Shown here in pieces: positions 18,767 through 29,025 of a stretch of 64,000 nucleotides of DNA (position 1 is its first letter; the number at the start of each line of letters is the position of its first letter). Both the position numbers and the translations under genes were made by a program. Below the pieces are notes generated by a model. The model searched no databases, was not told the DNA's origin, and saw only the letters and a list, made by a program, of their open reading frames with translations. The stretch is from Picocystis sp. L7 (taxonomy: Eukaryota; Chlorophyta; Picocystophyceae; Picocystales; Picocystaceae): positions 310,001 through 374,000 of the forward strand of contig QXJR01000007.1 of NCBI GenBank assembly GCA_020975725.1, in the 5' to 3' direction.

Positions 18767-21232
18767 ATGCCACGAGAGGAACAACATGCGTCGGTAGTTG
18801 CCATGGAAACGGACGAGCTGCTTCTACAGGCAAAGGAAATTTGCGAATGCGCGAAAGCCGCGGAAGAGGACCTCCAGAGGGAACACGAAGACCACGAAAA
18901 AGCACCGGCCAGCCCTTCACGTTTCCTTAAAGTCGTAGCCGAAGTATGGAAAGACGAAAGCTTGATCGAAGCGGCGAACATCGGTCACGAGAGCCGATCG
19001 ATCGAAGGAACAGACGCTTTGCTGCGCGCAGAAGACCTGAGTGAAAACCAACAAACACGGCCTTCGGGGTCTGCTAATGTCGGGCTTGCTTTGCTGAAGG
19101 GGCTCGGGGTAACACGGTGTGATGACCAGCTATCTTTCAAAAGAAACTACGCTGGAAAGATTGCAGACGTACGGGAATGGTGTCCGAGATTTGCAACAGC
19201 ACACACCCCAGCGGACTCAGGGGGGGAAATCCCGTCAAAGCCAGGCGAACTGGCTAGAAAGGAAGATGTTTTGCCCCAGTGCCTTCCAACATTGATTCAT
19301 GATGTACAGAAGACGATAAATACATCGATATCTGGTACAAAGAAGTGGATCGGAGTGGCTAGCACCCATACAGGAGACAGCCCAGACGATCATGACGCTC
19401 GCCTTCGTAGGAATCTTTCACCCACTCCAGGGCGCATCCAACGTCCCGCGCTACCATTCCATCACCCAAACATACGTGAAGGTCGCAAGGATGCACAGGA
19501 AAGGAAGACAGGTAAACCATCAAGCACGGCAGTTCAGAAAGATGGATGCAAGCGAGAGGGGCGAAGGAAGTTTAACTTGCTGCTAGTTCAACCCAGGTAT
19601 ACTTCAACCGGCAAGGTCGAAACACCCAATCTACCTGCGCCTGCCAGCGAGCTGTCTCTTTTTCTCAGGCGGCATATCGTAGCTGAAACTGGGCCAAGTA
19701 ATTTTGCTTGCACGGAGATTTCATTTGAAGGTCTGTCGGAGAATGACCTCCGTATTCAAGAGTTGAATGGGACGAGGGCAGTCAACTTGGATGGAAATGC
19801 TATCAATAGTATCAAGGACCCTGAGCTCTTTGCTCGCATGCAAAATCTATCAGCTGCGCACAACCATATGATTGAAATGAGCAATCTTCATAAATTTAAA
19901 GCTTTGGTTAGGCTTGACCTAGGATGGAACAACCTCACATGCTTGCCAGCATTGGACCCACTGGATGGCTTGGAATGGCTGTCGCTTGAGCATAACCAAC
20001 TCCGGGATGTGGCCGGACTTCAGGGCTGTTGTTCATTAAAATTGCTCACCTTGAGAGGTAATCACATCTCAAATTTAAGCAACCTCCCGAGCAATAGCAA
20101 GATAGTTTTTTTGGACGTCAGTTTCAACCCAATCATGAACTTCACGGGCCTAGAACAGCTCTGCCCGCACTTGGCGTATCTGCTGGCAGAACACTGTTGC
20201 CTTCACTGGCCGGGGCTGTTGGCATTGCCCGATTTGAAAGCACTAGATGTTCGGGCAAATCGTGTTTCAAGCCTCTCCTGGCTTCATGCGTTGCAATCGC
20301 TGGAGGTCTTGGACCTGTCCCACAACAAAGTGGATGACATCGGAGAGGTGAGGGACTTCATCAGCTGGCACAAGCAGTGCAAGATCGATATCCGTTACAA
20401 TCTACTAGAAGAGAATGCAGTGGTTGCCATAAGCAATCAGGCATGGTCAAGCACGAGCGCTGCTATAGGTTTGAAGGAGCTGATCCGACAGCATCCAGTT
20501 TTTCCAGAAGCGGACCGCTGCCGACTTGTACAGTGCGTCATCATCATTCAGTCCCACTGTCGTCGTCTCATAGCTTATCGACGTGTTAAGAAGCTCCGGA
20601 AAAAGCACCGCAGGCTTGTGGTCACAAAAGCCGCAGTCTGCATTCAATCATGCTGGCGTGGGCATCGTGCGCGTATCGGCTGTACAGCAGCTATAGAAGT
20701 CAGGCGGCTGGAGGAGTTGCACCTACACCATGCAGCATCACGTATACAGTCTGTATGGCGTGGCATACGGAGTCGCAGAAGGATGTACGAAACATCCCAA
20801 GCGCTTGCGCTCGCTCTGAAGGACCTAAAGCACGATGTGGTCGACTTTGCCACCAGCGAGTGCACGTTGGACCTACGACATTTCCTGCGCCCAGTTCGCA
20901 TGCCTGCTTGTTCGTCCATTTCCCGGAGTCCAGCCAGGGAAGGAAATTTCAAGGCAGGGTGCACGAAATTCGAAGGTTCTTGCCATCGGCAGCAGGAGAG
21001 ATGCGAGGATCTTTCCGTGCCTTGCGATTCTGGTTGGGGGATCACCAATCCGAAGACGGCTGCTTTGCTGTTCCGCAGCCAGCATCGAAAGCTACTCGGC
21101 GAGCGTTCCAGGACCGTCCGTTCGAAGCTCCGGGACCCTCTGGAACGTCTGAAGCGTTTTCACGCCCGAGAATCCCGCCATCGATCCTCGGAGCGTCCAT
21201 CTCCAGGCGCGAGTCCGTCGGTTCCACCTTGA
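18767..21232 (+). CDS. LRR and IQ-motif protein (LRRIQ/CEP97-like)
   Basis: An 821-residue, apparently single-exon gene. The first 320 residues are polar and probably disordered. Residues about 331-526 form seven or so SDS22-type leucine-rich repeats, with units such as LVRLDLGWNNL, LEWLSLEHNQL, LKLLTLRGNHI and LEVLDLSHNKV. Three IQ calmodulin-binding motifs follow at about 585-675 (IIQSHCRRLIAYR, CIQSCWRGHRAR, RIQSVWRGIRSRRR). The LRR-then-IQ order is seen in LRRIQ3 and CEP97, proteins of centrosomes and cilia. A centriolar or axonemal role is therefore plausible but inferred. The C-terminus is basic. The start is the first ATG in a frame preceded by stops; METDELL at 18803 is an alternative. 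Confidence 0.8.
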   Translation: MPREEQHASVVAMETDELLLQAKEICECAKAAEEDLQREHEDHEKAPASPSRFLKVVAEVWKDESLIEAANIGHESRSIEGTDALLRAEDLSENQQTRPSGSANVGLALLKGLGVTRCDDQLSFKRNYAGKIADVREWCPRFATAHTPADSGGEIPSKPGELARKEDVLPQCLPTLIHDVQKTINTSISGTKKWIGVASTHTGDSPDDHDARLRRNLSPTPGRIQRPALPFHHPNIREGRKDAQERKTGKPSSTAVQKDGCKREGRRKFNLLLVQPRYTSTGKVETPNLPAPASELSLFLRRHIVAETGPSNFACTEISFEGLSENDLRIQELNGTRAVNLDGNAINSIKDPELFARMQNLSAAHNHMIEMSNLHKFKALVRLDLGWNNLTCLPALDPLDGLEWLSLEHNQLRDVAGLQGCCSLKLLTLRGNHISNLSNLPSNSKIVFLDVSFNPIMNFTGLEQLCPHLAYLLAEHCCLHWPGLLALPDLKALDVRANRVSSLSWLHALQSLEVLDLSHNKVDDIGEVRDFISWHKQCKIDIRYNLLEENAVVAISNQAWSSTSAAIGLKELIRQHPVFPEADRCRLVQCVIIIQSHCRRLIAYRRVKKLRKKHRRLVVTKAAVCIQSCWRGHRARIGCTAAIEVRRLEELHLHHAASRIQSVWRGIRSRRRMYETSQALALALKDLKHDVVDFATSECTLDLRHFLRPVRMPACSSISRSPAREGNFKAGCTKFEGSCHRQQERCEDLSVPCDSGWGITNPKTAALLFRSQHRKLLGERSRTVRSKLRDPLERLKRFHARESRHRSSERPSPGASPSVPP

Positions 21233-21385
21233 CCTCCTCCATGTGGATGGGACCCCGCCCGAGCTCCCTGGGTAGGGTTTAGGGCTGGAGGGTGGGTCCT
21301 CCTGTCCCTTGGGTAGACGTGGGTGTGTGGCCTGGTCGTTGCTGGCGGCCGAGAAGAAGCGCGTTGGGCGTTCACGTGTCGAAGG

Positions 21386-21949
21386 ATGGAGAAGACGACG
21401 CTCTGGACGCGATTTGGAGTGCCCACGAAGGTGCCCAGGAGGAGGACGTGTGCCACGGGAACCAGAGCAAGTGCTGGGAGCGGGAAGAGGATCGCATACG
21501 GGAAGAGGACGAAATGGAACGGGACGGCGAAAGGGACCGTACCTGCACGTCGAGGAGGGGTGGTGCGTGTCAACCCATCCACGGCGTTGGCAGTCTCGCA
21601 GCAGGAAACGCTCTTCGCAATCGTGCTGCTGGCCGAGACGCTCTACGCGAGGTCGAACGCCGAAAGGGACGATCCAGCCAAACCATCCCTGCCAGCCACC
21701 CTGGTCAGCTGTGCGGGTCTCTTGGGAAGCGTGGCGTTGATCTATCCTGCGAACGAAGACACTGCACCCATTGGGTTCGGAGTGGGATTCTTCGCGACAG
21801 CTCTCGTGATTTACAATGCAATTCAGCGGTTGAACAAAACCAAACCGAACCCGTCGGAGTGGCCTGGCCCACGTGCATGGCCGATCACCGTGCTTGTTGT
21901 GAGTGTTCTGGTGCTCTTCATTCTCTTCCAAGGTCTGACGAATGCTTGA
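21386..21949 (+). CDS. Small plastid-type multi-pass membrane protein
   Basis: A 187-residue protein of unknown function. The start at 21386 gives a Thr/Arg-rich transit-like leader (MEKTTLWTRFG, 1-60). Hydrophobic segments lie at about 76-90, 104-121, 130-146 and 166-181. A short conserved-looking linker, KTKPNPSEWPGPRAWP, precedes the last helix. The pattern of transit peptide plus four short helices resembles small thylakoid or envelope proteins of algae and plants, but I do not recognise the family. It is convergent with UTP23, with 35 bp between stops. Confidence 0.65.
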   Translation: MEKTTLWTRFGVPTKVPRRRTCATGTRASAGSGKRIAYGKRTKWNGTAKGTVPARRGGVVRVNPSTALAVSQQETLFAIVLLAETLYARSNAERDDPAKPSLPATLVSCAGLLGSVALIYPANEDTAPIGFGVGFFATALVIYNAIQRLNKTKPNPSEWPGPRAWPITVLVVSVLVLFILFQGLTNA

Positions 21950-21984
21950 AAGGGTGCAGATCCGGTGAAAATTTGTGCCTTCGA

Positions 21985-22734
21985 TTAAACTACTGGTCTT
22001 TCCGAGGCAGCGTCTTCATCCCTTCCCCTCTCGTGCAGTCCTTTCTTCCTCCGAGGACGATTCCGCTTCTTCTGCTCCGTTCCAGCCTGAGCGACCGGAA
22101 ACACATGTTGCTTCTTCTTCTTGGGAAGGCAAGACATGGGGTTCGGTCCGTTCTTCCTCTTCTTCAAAGGCTTTCCATCCCCACCTTTAGCTTCGGCAGT
22201 TGTCTCCAAAAGCCTGCCTTCGGCAACAGAAGGCATCTTGTTCTCCTGTGATGCAAGCTCAGCGTTCTTCTGCTGTGCTTTGGATGGTGGCTCGATGGTT
22301 ACTCCCTGCGGGATCGCACGCAGGATCGGGACGCCAGGGATGCTCTGTAGCTCGCTTTGCAATTTCCTGTCTTGTGTGGCCACGAAGAAATGCTCTTGGT
22401 TCCCCTTTTCTACCAGGGATTTGAGGCAGTCGGCAGCCGACACACAGTTTTCGTGTCCACACCTGACACAATCGAATCTTCTGGCCGCCAGGTAAGTCCC
22501 CGCAAATCTTTCGCCCATATTCCTCAGTTCGTTCAGTGCGCATTTGGTGCTGAAGACCTTGGCATGCCCAGAAAGCAGCTTTGGGAGTGTGTCTCTCGGC
22601 CCTCCAAGCTTGGCTTCGATGCACGCGTGCAGGAAGTTCCCGTCCATTACCACCTTGTAGGGTTCCCGGAAACCATGGCACACTCTATAGAACCTCACGT
22701 GCCTCCTCACTTGCTTCGCACGTTTGACTTTCAT
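21985..22734 (-). CDS. UTP23: rRNA-processing protein UTP23
   Basis: A 249-residue nucleolar PIN-domain protein of the small-subunit processome, needed for release of snR30/U17 during 18S rRNA maturation. The N-terminus MKVKRAKQVRRHVRFYR and the PIN core (VVMDGNFLHACI, STKCALNEL, FFVATQDRKL) fit the UTP23/FCF1 family. A zinc-binding CVRCGHENCV segment and the C-terminal signature GPNPMSCLPKKKK are typical of UTP23. Only part of the PIN acidic triad is evident, as usual for UTP23, which is regarded as inactive as a nuclease. The tail is Lys/Arg-rich. The gene is divergent from the galacturonokinase gene. Confidence 0.93.
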   Translation of the reverse strand: MKVKRAKQVRRHVRFYRVCHGFREPYKVVMDGNFLHACIEAKLGGPRDTLPKLLSGHAKVFSTKCALNELRNMGERFAGTYLAARRFDCVRCGHENCVSAADCLKSLVEKGNQEHFFVATQDRKLQSELQSIPGVPILRAIPQGVTIEPPSKAQQKNAELASQENKMPSVAEGRLLETTAEAKGGDGKPLKKRKNGPNPMSCLPKKKKQHVFPVAQAGTEQKKRNRPRRKKGLHERGRDEDAASERPVV

Positions 22735-23192
22735 CCTTCAATGCTCCGGGTGTGCCGCCACTTGGCCTCTTTCCACCACAGAAATCCGACGTCTCAGCTG
22801 TGGTCGACTCTTGGACCGTCGGCCTCCATGGACCGTACAAATACCACGGTTATTACGGTCTTTCGTAGAGGTCTTTCGCAGGCGCAGACCACACCCCCCG
22901 TCCTGGGACGGCCTGAACGACAGCCTCGGACTCCTCCTCGCACGATGCAAGCCTCGGATCCGGACCTAGTTTCTTTGTCCTTGTCCTGGGCGAGGATGGG
23001 TCCTGCCCCGCGGAGGTTGGCCACCCGTTTCGGAGCGAGAGACCCGGGAACAACCGGATCACGTTGATCGTCGTTCCCAACATGTCTCGGGTTCGAACCC
23101 GAATGAACCTGCCTTTCTGAACCACGAATCACCCCCTTTCGTAAGAAAACACCCAGGTGGAGACTCGAGTGCAGACGACGCTTGGAAGCTGG
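22735..23192. promoter_or_regulatory. Divergent promoter, UTP23 / galacturonokinase
   Basis: These 458 bp lie between head-to-head start codons. A near-palindrome TCGGGTTCGAACCCGA (near 23090) stands out. CGTAAGAAAACACCCAG just before 23157 looks like unused splice-like sequence. No gene is seen. Confidence 0.4.
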
Positions 23193-24440
23193 ATGGCGAA
23201 CTGGCCGGACGCACGTGTTGCGAGACGGTTGCGAGACAGCGTCTCGGAAGCTTTTCACGTGGACAAAGAAAAGGTCAAGTGTGTGGCTGCGCCGTACCGA
23301 GTGTGCCCGGTCGGTGCACATGTGGATCACCAAGGAGGTCTCGTGTCGGGATTCGCCATCAACCAAGGAGTGCTCCTCGCTTTCTTCCCTACCAAAGAGG
23401 TCAATCTCATCTCCAACAACTTCGAGGGAGCTGTGTGGTTCTCCTTGGATGAGATACCAGATGCAAAAGAATCGAAAGAAGAGGCTTGTTGGGGAGATTA
23501 CGCGAGAGGGGCGGCCCGGGCTTTGAAGGCATCGGGATACCTAATGAACCGAGGCATCACTGGAATGATTGAAGGTCCAGCAAACATGCAAGGATGCGGG
23601 GTTTCCAGCTCTGCAGCTTTGGGATGTGCGCTACTCCTAGCTCTAGAAGAGGCTAACAATATCAAGGTGTCTCCCATGCAGAATGTCATGCTTGATTGTT
23701 ACATTGAGAACAGCTATCTGGGACTCAAAAATGGGATCATGGATCCTTCTATTGTCTTGCTGGCGCAAAAAGGACATCTGGTGGTAGTGGATTGCGAGAA
23801 AAAGGCATTCCAGCTTGTACCTCGGCCAGATTCCATGCTTCCCCCGCCTTATCGAGTCCTACTTGTGTTTAGCGGAGTTACGGCGGCGCTGACAGAAACT
23901 GATTTTAACAAGAGGGTAGAGGAGTGTCAGCAGGCAGCAAAAAAACTCCTGGAGGCAAGGGGAGAGCCGTTCCCAATAGAATCGAAGCTGGGTGCATTAG
24001 ATGCAAGCGATTTCCAGCTATTTCAGTGCAAGCTCTCGATAGGGGAACAGAAACGGGCCACGCATTTTTTCACTGAGTGCGCAAGGGTGCAATCTGCAGT
24101 GGACCATTGGGGCACAGGGGATTGGGAATCGCTAGGTAAGGTCATGTTTGAATCCTGCGAGAGCAGCATCCACAATTATGAATGTGGGACGGAACCTCTG
24201 ATAGAGCTGATTTCCATCTTGAAGTCGTACGAAAGTGTGATGGGGGCGCGCTTTTCAGGGGCTGGTTTTCGTGGGTGCTGTCTTGCTCTGGTAAGTTCAG
24301 CCCATGCCCAAGACGTTGCTGCCGACGTGCTTCGTAGGTATCGAGAGCGATACCCCGAGTACAGAGATGCTGCCTTCGCCTTGGTGGCTGAAGAAGCAGA
24401 TGGCGCTCGATTGGTGGATTTGTGTGATCGCTATGTGTAA
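23193..24440 (+). CDS. GHMP kinase, galacturonokinase-like
   Basis: A 415-residue sugar kinase. CVAAPYRVCPVGAHVDHQGG matches the N-terminal galactokinase signature, in the variant form CPLGAHVDHQGG typical of plant galacturonokinase rather than GRTEH-D of galactokinase. The ATP loop GCGVSSSAALGCA is the GHMP P-loop, and GARFSGAGFRGC the third GHMP motif. The enzyme makes galacturonic acid 1-phosphate in salvage of pectin-type sugars toward UDP-galacturonate. The ATG at 23193 (MANWPD) gives an N-terminus aligned with that family, about 40 residues before the motif. It is probably cytosolic. An alternative is a general galactokinase-like enzyme of uncertain substrate. Confidence 0.85.
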   Translation: MANWPDARVARRLRDSVSEAFHVDKEKVKCVAAPYRVCPVGAHVDHQGGLVSGFAINQGVLLAFFPTKEVNLISNNFEGAVWFSLDEIPDAKESKEEACWGDYARGAARALKASGYLMNRGITGMIEGPANMQGCGVSSSAALGCALLLALEEANNIKVSPMQNVMLDCYIENSYLGLKNGIMDPSIVLLAQKGHLVVVDCEKKAFQLVPRPDSMLPPPYRVLLVFSGVTAALTETDFNKRVEECQQAAKKLLEARGEPFPIESKLGALDASDFQLFQCKLSIGEQKRATHFFTECARVQSAVDHWGTGDWESLGKVMFESCESSIHNYECGTEPLIELISILKSYESVMGARFSGAGFRGCCLALVSSAHAQDVAADVLRRYRERYPEYRDAAFALVAEEADGARLVDLCDRYV

Positions 24441-26500
24441 AGTCTGACATGTCAGTGACTCCTTACTCTGATCTCCTCTCCCTTGCGATTACAATGGGCG
24501 TATCTCCAGAAAAGGGACACCTCCACCAGATTTCCTCTCTATGGGGTCGACATCATCATGCTGTGAACGACCAACCACTTCTACGAACGCAAGTTGGCCC
24601 ATGAGCCCCCCAATCTGTGCTGGGTCTTTTCGATGCCATCTCAATCCTCCTCGCCTTGTGCACCCACATTTGGACTACTTGGGAGAGCGAATTCCTCGGT
24701 ATTTTATAGGCTTGGGGCCAAAAGTGATTGATGACGCCCTAAAGTGTTTGCATACCAAACACGGGCGCTTCCCCCGCGGAAGCATTTGGCTAAATACCCA
24801 AACTCTCAAAAGCCTTTTCACCGATGCATTGAGACCAGTTTCAAGAGCGTCGTCCTGGAGGATGGGGCAGCACGAGCGTTGCCAATTGTGGCCCCAAAAG
24901 CAACGGGATCATGATCTACCCGATCTAGATGCTCAAGTTGTACTTAATTCGGTATTGCTACGAGGGAACCATGCTCCTTGTCATCGATCAGCACTATATG
25001 ACTTTTGTCCAGAAAGTGCCACATTTACAACCAAGCTATGGCCGCCCAAGTAGTAATGAGCTGACGCACATCAAGACAATGTCGACCATGTCCCGCAATG
25101 AACATCGCAAGCCTTGCATCACAAATTCGATCAACAACCGGCATATGATCATAGTGTTGGACCGCTTGTCAAACGACATCATCACATGGTACGAGAACAA
25201 CATCAAGCAACGATGTGTAGAACACGTCGAGCATATCGTCAACCTCTAGTTGGACAAGAAATTGTTGCTTTCAATCGCCCTTGAACACGGGGGCACCGTG
25301 CATTGTTTGTTGACTACCACATTTTGTGCTCTTAGGAACGAAAAGTCAAGTAGGACACCATGCATTAGAGAAGAAAGACACAGCACTCCCTCTCTATCAC
25401 ACGTGTATTGCCAAGCAAAGACCTTTGTTGTCGTCTAACAGGAAGCAAAGGCCTAGCGACATGTTCTTCGCTATTTAATGGTCGCTTCACGACTGCCTTC
25501 CAATCTTTTTGCACGTGATGAACGCCATTGAGGCCCGGTGTGTAAGCATGAGTAGCGCATGTCCCTAGCAACACGATATCATACGCCAACCTTTCCAAAT
25601 GTACCCGTTCGCGCTTCTCGATCTTTGCTTCGCTAGAGAAAACAAAAAAGGCAACACTTACATCACCAAGAGTAGTTGGTGCAACACCGGCAAAAGATTT
25701 GGGAACTTGTTTCCAAGGCAAACACGAGGTGCTTCCATACGAAATTGAAGCACGAGCACACCCACACGTTTGACCACGCAAGTGCTACGGACAGTGTGGG
25801 CGAGAGTATCCTTCTCAAGCCCGAAAAATGGGTGCCAAGCTTCTTTGGGAACCCACCCCGAAGGAAGGTTGCATCGAGGGGTACATCAATCAGCTAGACG
25901 ACTAGCAATATCCAAAGGACGAGCATGTGGAGGATATGGACTCCAACGTGAGCGACCGACCCACCGAGCAAGTCGAATTCCGCTTCACACTAGTTGCAAG
26001 TCGTACAAACCTAAAGGCCAAAGAGCACCGCGGCCACTTGCAACAGCAAACGTACGATTCATGTTTGAAGGCAAGAAAGAGATGAAAGAGGAACCGAAGC
26101 TCAATAACCTCAACTCAAAGGCGACCGACTCCGTGGTGTTCAAGGAATACATTCTACAGAAAGTGAACTCTGCAGTTGGCTAGCGCCCTTCTTCAACAAG
26201 TTTTCGTCCGCTAGCTATAATTGAGAACCAATGCGAGGAGATGGATCATGGAAGCCGGAGTTTCTGTCATTGGTGCACCATTGGCATCCTACCATCTTGT
26301 GTTGCACGGGCACATGCCCTGGAGCTCGGACGTGGACGTTGAAGAATACTTGGCAGTTCTTGTCCTAAAGGGTGTGTAGAGGTCTCCATGGGTTCTGGGT
26401 GAAGCAGACGGGCGGTGGTCGAAGACAGACATCAACTCGATCCGACGTGGCGATCGCGACAAGGCGCCGCGGGAACGCATTCGCACGCGCCTCTTCGGCC
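24441..26500. other. 2-kb gene-poor stretch of lower GC, decayed sequence
   Basis: From about 24480 to 26370 the base composition is visibly more A/T-rich than its surroundings, and all frames are broken into short pieces. Some pieces look once coding, for example plus-strand stretches around 24730-24900 and 24930-25248, but no domain is recognisable. It may be a dead gene or a fossil of a mobile element; the family cannot be named. No terminal repeats were found by eye. The right end holds the promoter of the coiled-coil gene. Confidence 0.45.
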
Positions 26501-27436
26501 ATGGCGGACGCACAAGAGACCATCGAAGAGATGAGAAGGGCCCTGGACGAGGAGAGATGCGCGCGGAAACGGCTGGAGGAGGAAGTCGAGCGGTTGAGGA
26601 CGGGTACAGGAGCAGGAGGGGATGAACGGACGCGGGGAGATCCCACCACGAGCAAGCTGATCGAACGTCGCGAAATGCTTCAAGTGGAGCGCGAAGCCCT
26701 TCAGACGGAGGTAGAACGAGAAAAGGCATTCGTGGAGAACATCTTACGAAGGAAGCTCGAGCAGGTGAGCCAGGAAAAAGTGGCCCTCGAACAGAAGCTT
26801 GAGTCCGAACAGGAGTACGTCGTCAACAAATTGCAGAAGCAATTGGATTCTTTGAGAATCGAACGTCGAAAAATACACGAAGACAAAGTTCGATTGGAAC
26901 GCCAGCTTGAAGCGGAACAGGAGCACATTGTGAACAAATTGCAAAGACGGGTGGATGACCTTGGGAAAGAGAAACGCACGTTACTGAACGACAAGGCCGC
27001 GCTCAAGCGGCAAGTCAGCGAATTGAAAGATGACAAGCTCAAACTCTGCAATGACAAGGTTATTCTGGAAAATCAGATGGAAGCGGAGGAAGAAAAAATC
27101 GTGAATCGGCTGCAGAAACAGATCGAAGATCTTCTATTCACCAAGCAGTCGTTAGAAAGGCAGTTGGAATCTTTCCGCAGGTTTTCCAAGCTGTCTGAGT
27201 CTGAAACCTCAGAAGACGAGCTGGGGATTCACATCTCAAGGAATGCGACGAGGTATTATCGGAGTCGCTCCGCACATTCCAGCCAGGAGAGGAGCCAAGT
27301 GATATTGGGGAAATATCGGACGCCGCAACATGGAAAGGTTCCTGTTGGACACAGGAGGACAGGCTCTGGCCAACAAGATGCAGTTGCAGAGGCATCTGCA
27401 TCAAGCCTCGCGCAAAGGGATGAGAGCGAATCCTAG
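26501..27436 (+). CDS. CCDC6-like coiled-coil protein (DUF2046)
   Basis: A 311-residue protein, nearly all coiled coil from residue 5 to 225. The repeated pattern EQEYVVNKLQKQ, EQEHIVNKLQRRV, EEKIVNRLQKQI, each about 35 residues apart with intervening L-x3-K-x2-LE blocks, is the hallmark of the CCDC6 (H4) family. The C-terminal 85 residues are Ser/Arg-rich and probably disordered. The role in algae is unknown; animal CCDC6 is a phosphoprotein linked to checkpoint control. The ATG at 26501 begins MADAQETIEEMRRAL; the frame is open further upstream but has no better start. It converges on PsaE. Confidence 0.85.
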   Translation: MADAQETIEEMRRALDEERCARKRLEEEVERLRTGTGAGGDERTRGDPTTSKLIERREMLQVEREALQTEVEREKAFVENILRRKLEQVSQEKVALEQKLESEQEYVVNKLQKQLDSLRIERRKIHEDKVRLERQLEAEQEHIVNKLQRRVDDLGKEKRTLLNDKAALKRQVSELKDDKLKLCNDKVILENQMEAEEEKIVNRLQKQIEDLLFTKQSLERQLESFRRFSKLSESETSEDELGIHISRNATRYYRSRSAHSSQERSQVILGKYRTPQHGKVPVGHRRTGSGQQDAVAEASASSLAQRDESES

Positions 27437-27672
27437 CCAGCTATTATTTGTGCAGGAAAGTCCTGCAATCGGGGGTATAGCATGTACAAACATGACTGCT
27501 TTTGCATACAGAAGTGACGTGCTCAGAAATAAACCTTGTACATTACTACAAAGGCAGTTCGTTATCCCATCAGGATGCTGGCACAACTGAACTCCGCAGG
27601 TATGTCGCACAGTATCCTGTCACGAAGAGCAGGTCCGCCACCACTGTTCTCCGTAGATTTATCAACGCCAGC

Positions 27673-28222
27673 TCACACCTCTTGAACCTCGTCCAGTGCG
27701 TAGTTGTTTGTGGAGACTCCCGCATAGTTGACCTTGTCAAAACGAACGACCACGGGATAGCGGATGCCGCTCTGGTCCACCGACACCACTTTACCCGTAT
27801 CATTGAACCAGTAGCTTTCTGGGCGCAAGATTTTCACCATCGTTCCACGCTTTGGGCCAACGGGTTCGGGCTTTGGAGGAGGAGGAGGAGATGCAGCCTT
27901 CTCCTCTTCTGCACGCACAACGAAGCGGGCTCCGCGCGAGGCTGCACATTTCCACCGTACGCGAAGACGAAAGTTCGCGTCAGCATCCACTGCCTTTCGG
28001 CACGATCGGCTGGTCCACCGACGGTCCGGTTCGCCGTCTACGTCTGCGTCTTTCGCCTCCATCGTATCCCGCGACGTTCGCCACCACTCCGCTCCGTTTC
28101 CCCGTGCCTCGTCGTCCGTTCTACGCGTCGCGTTTGCGTTCCGTACCGCTCCTGCTCGGCATCCGGACGTGGGTACGGCTGGTGCACGGCGCGAGGCGCG
28201 CTGCGGACACGGTAGCGACCAT
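27673..28222 (-). CDS. PSAE: Photosystem I subunit IV precursor (PsaE)
   Basis: Two exons, 28222-28147 and 27941-27673, with a 205-bp intron (GTACGG...TGCAG, phase 1), encode 114 residues. Exon 1 supplies a classic transit peptide, [17 protein letters not shown], continued by exon 2 as [12 protein letters not shown], where cleavage probably occurs before EEEKAA. The mature part has the SH3-like PsaE fold: a Pro-rich leader, then [37 protein letters not shown] and YALDEVQEV. PsaE sits on the stromal face of photosystem I and helps dock ferredoxin. Reading straight through without the intron would give an acidic, non-transit N-terminus, so the spliced model is preferred. PsaE is nuclear in green plants but plastid-encoded in red algae. 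Confidence 0.93.
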
Positions 28223-29025
28223 GTTTCGCGTGTTCTGGTGGCGCTTCTGGGCGGCGCAATGGCACGAAGAGCACGTCGCAGTTTGGTGCGCCATCGGCAC
28301 CAGCGATCCAGTTCGAACCCGAAGGAGAAAGGGAAGCTTGAAAGGGTAGACCGGAGCCTCGATCGGGAGGGACGGGGGTCTGAACCGGAAGGGGCGGTGG
28401 AACGGACGGAAGGAGGGGATCCTGCGAGGGAAGTGGGCCTGTACCCTCCTCTTTGCCAGGGGGAAAGGGGGATGCGTGGGTCCAGATCTGCTGCACCCGA
28501 CGAGGAAATGCTTCGCCGGGGGGCAGATAAGCGTGCGATCCCCATCCCCTCGATCGGGCCAATCAGGACCCGGAACGTCCCTCGACGGGGAGCGGATCGT
28601 TCCGGATCCGCAATCGGGGATCTCTTCGGGTAGAATCCAGATTCTCCACATCATCGGACGAGGACGCGGTTCCTTCCAGATGCGGTGGGGTCTCGATTCC
28701 CGTTGCACCAATGAGGGGAAGGAACGACTCCAACGACTTGTGTCTCCCAACCCGACCCCCTACCCCCGAATGCAAAAGGGACAAAAATATGTACCTTCTC
28801 ACGTTCGAAAACGAGACCCATGCAGACCCAACCTTTGTGGAGGTGGCAACCATCAGAGGTGGACAAGGATTCACAGGAAGAAGGGCTGGTGAAATCCTCG
28901 CACCCGAGGAAGCAGACAGAGGTGGTCGATGAGGAACGAAAGGAAAAGCTGTGAATGCCACAAACCCGTACAATTATTCGATGGACAAAAATCAGGGAAG
29001 GCGATGCAACCCGTGACAAATCTGA
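28223..29025. other. 800-bp intergenic region upstream of PsaE
   Basis: It holds the PsaE promoter and the 3' UTR of XRN1, both on the minus strand. Long frames on both strands have Arg/Ser/Pro-biased translations and are not supported. No clear light-response element could be assigned by eye. Confidence 0.4.

Noticed and set aside
23084-23104. GGTTCGAA sequence like a tRNA T-arm
   Set aside because: The surrounding 75 bases do not fold into acceptor, D and anticodon arms on either strand.
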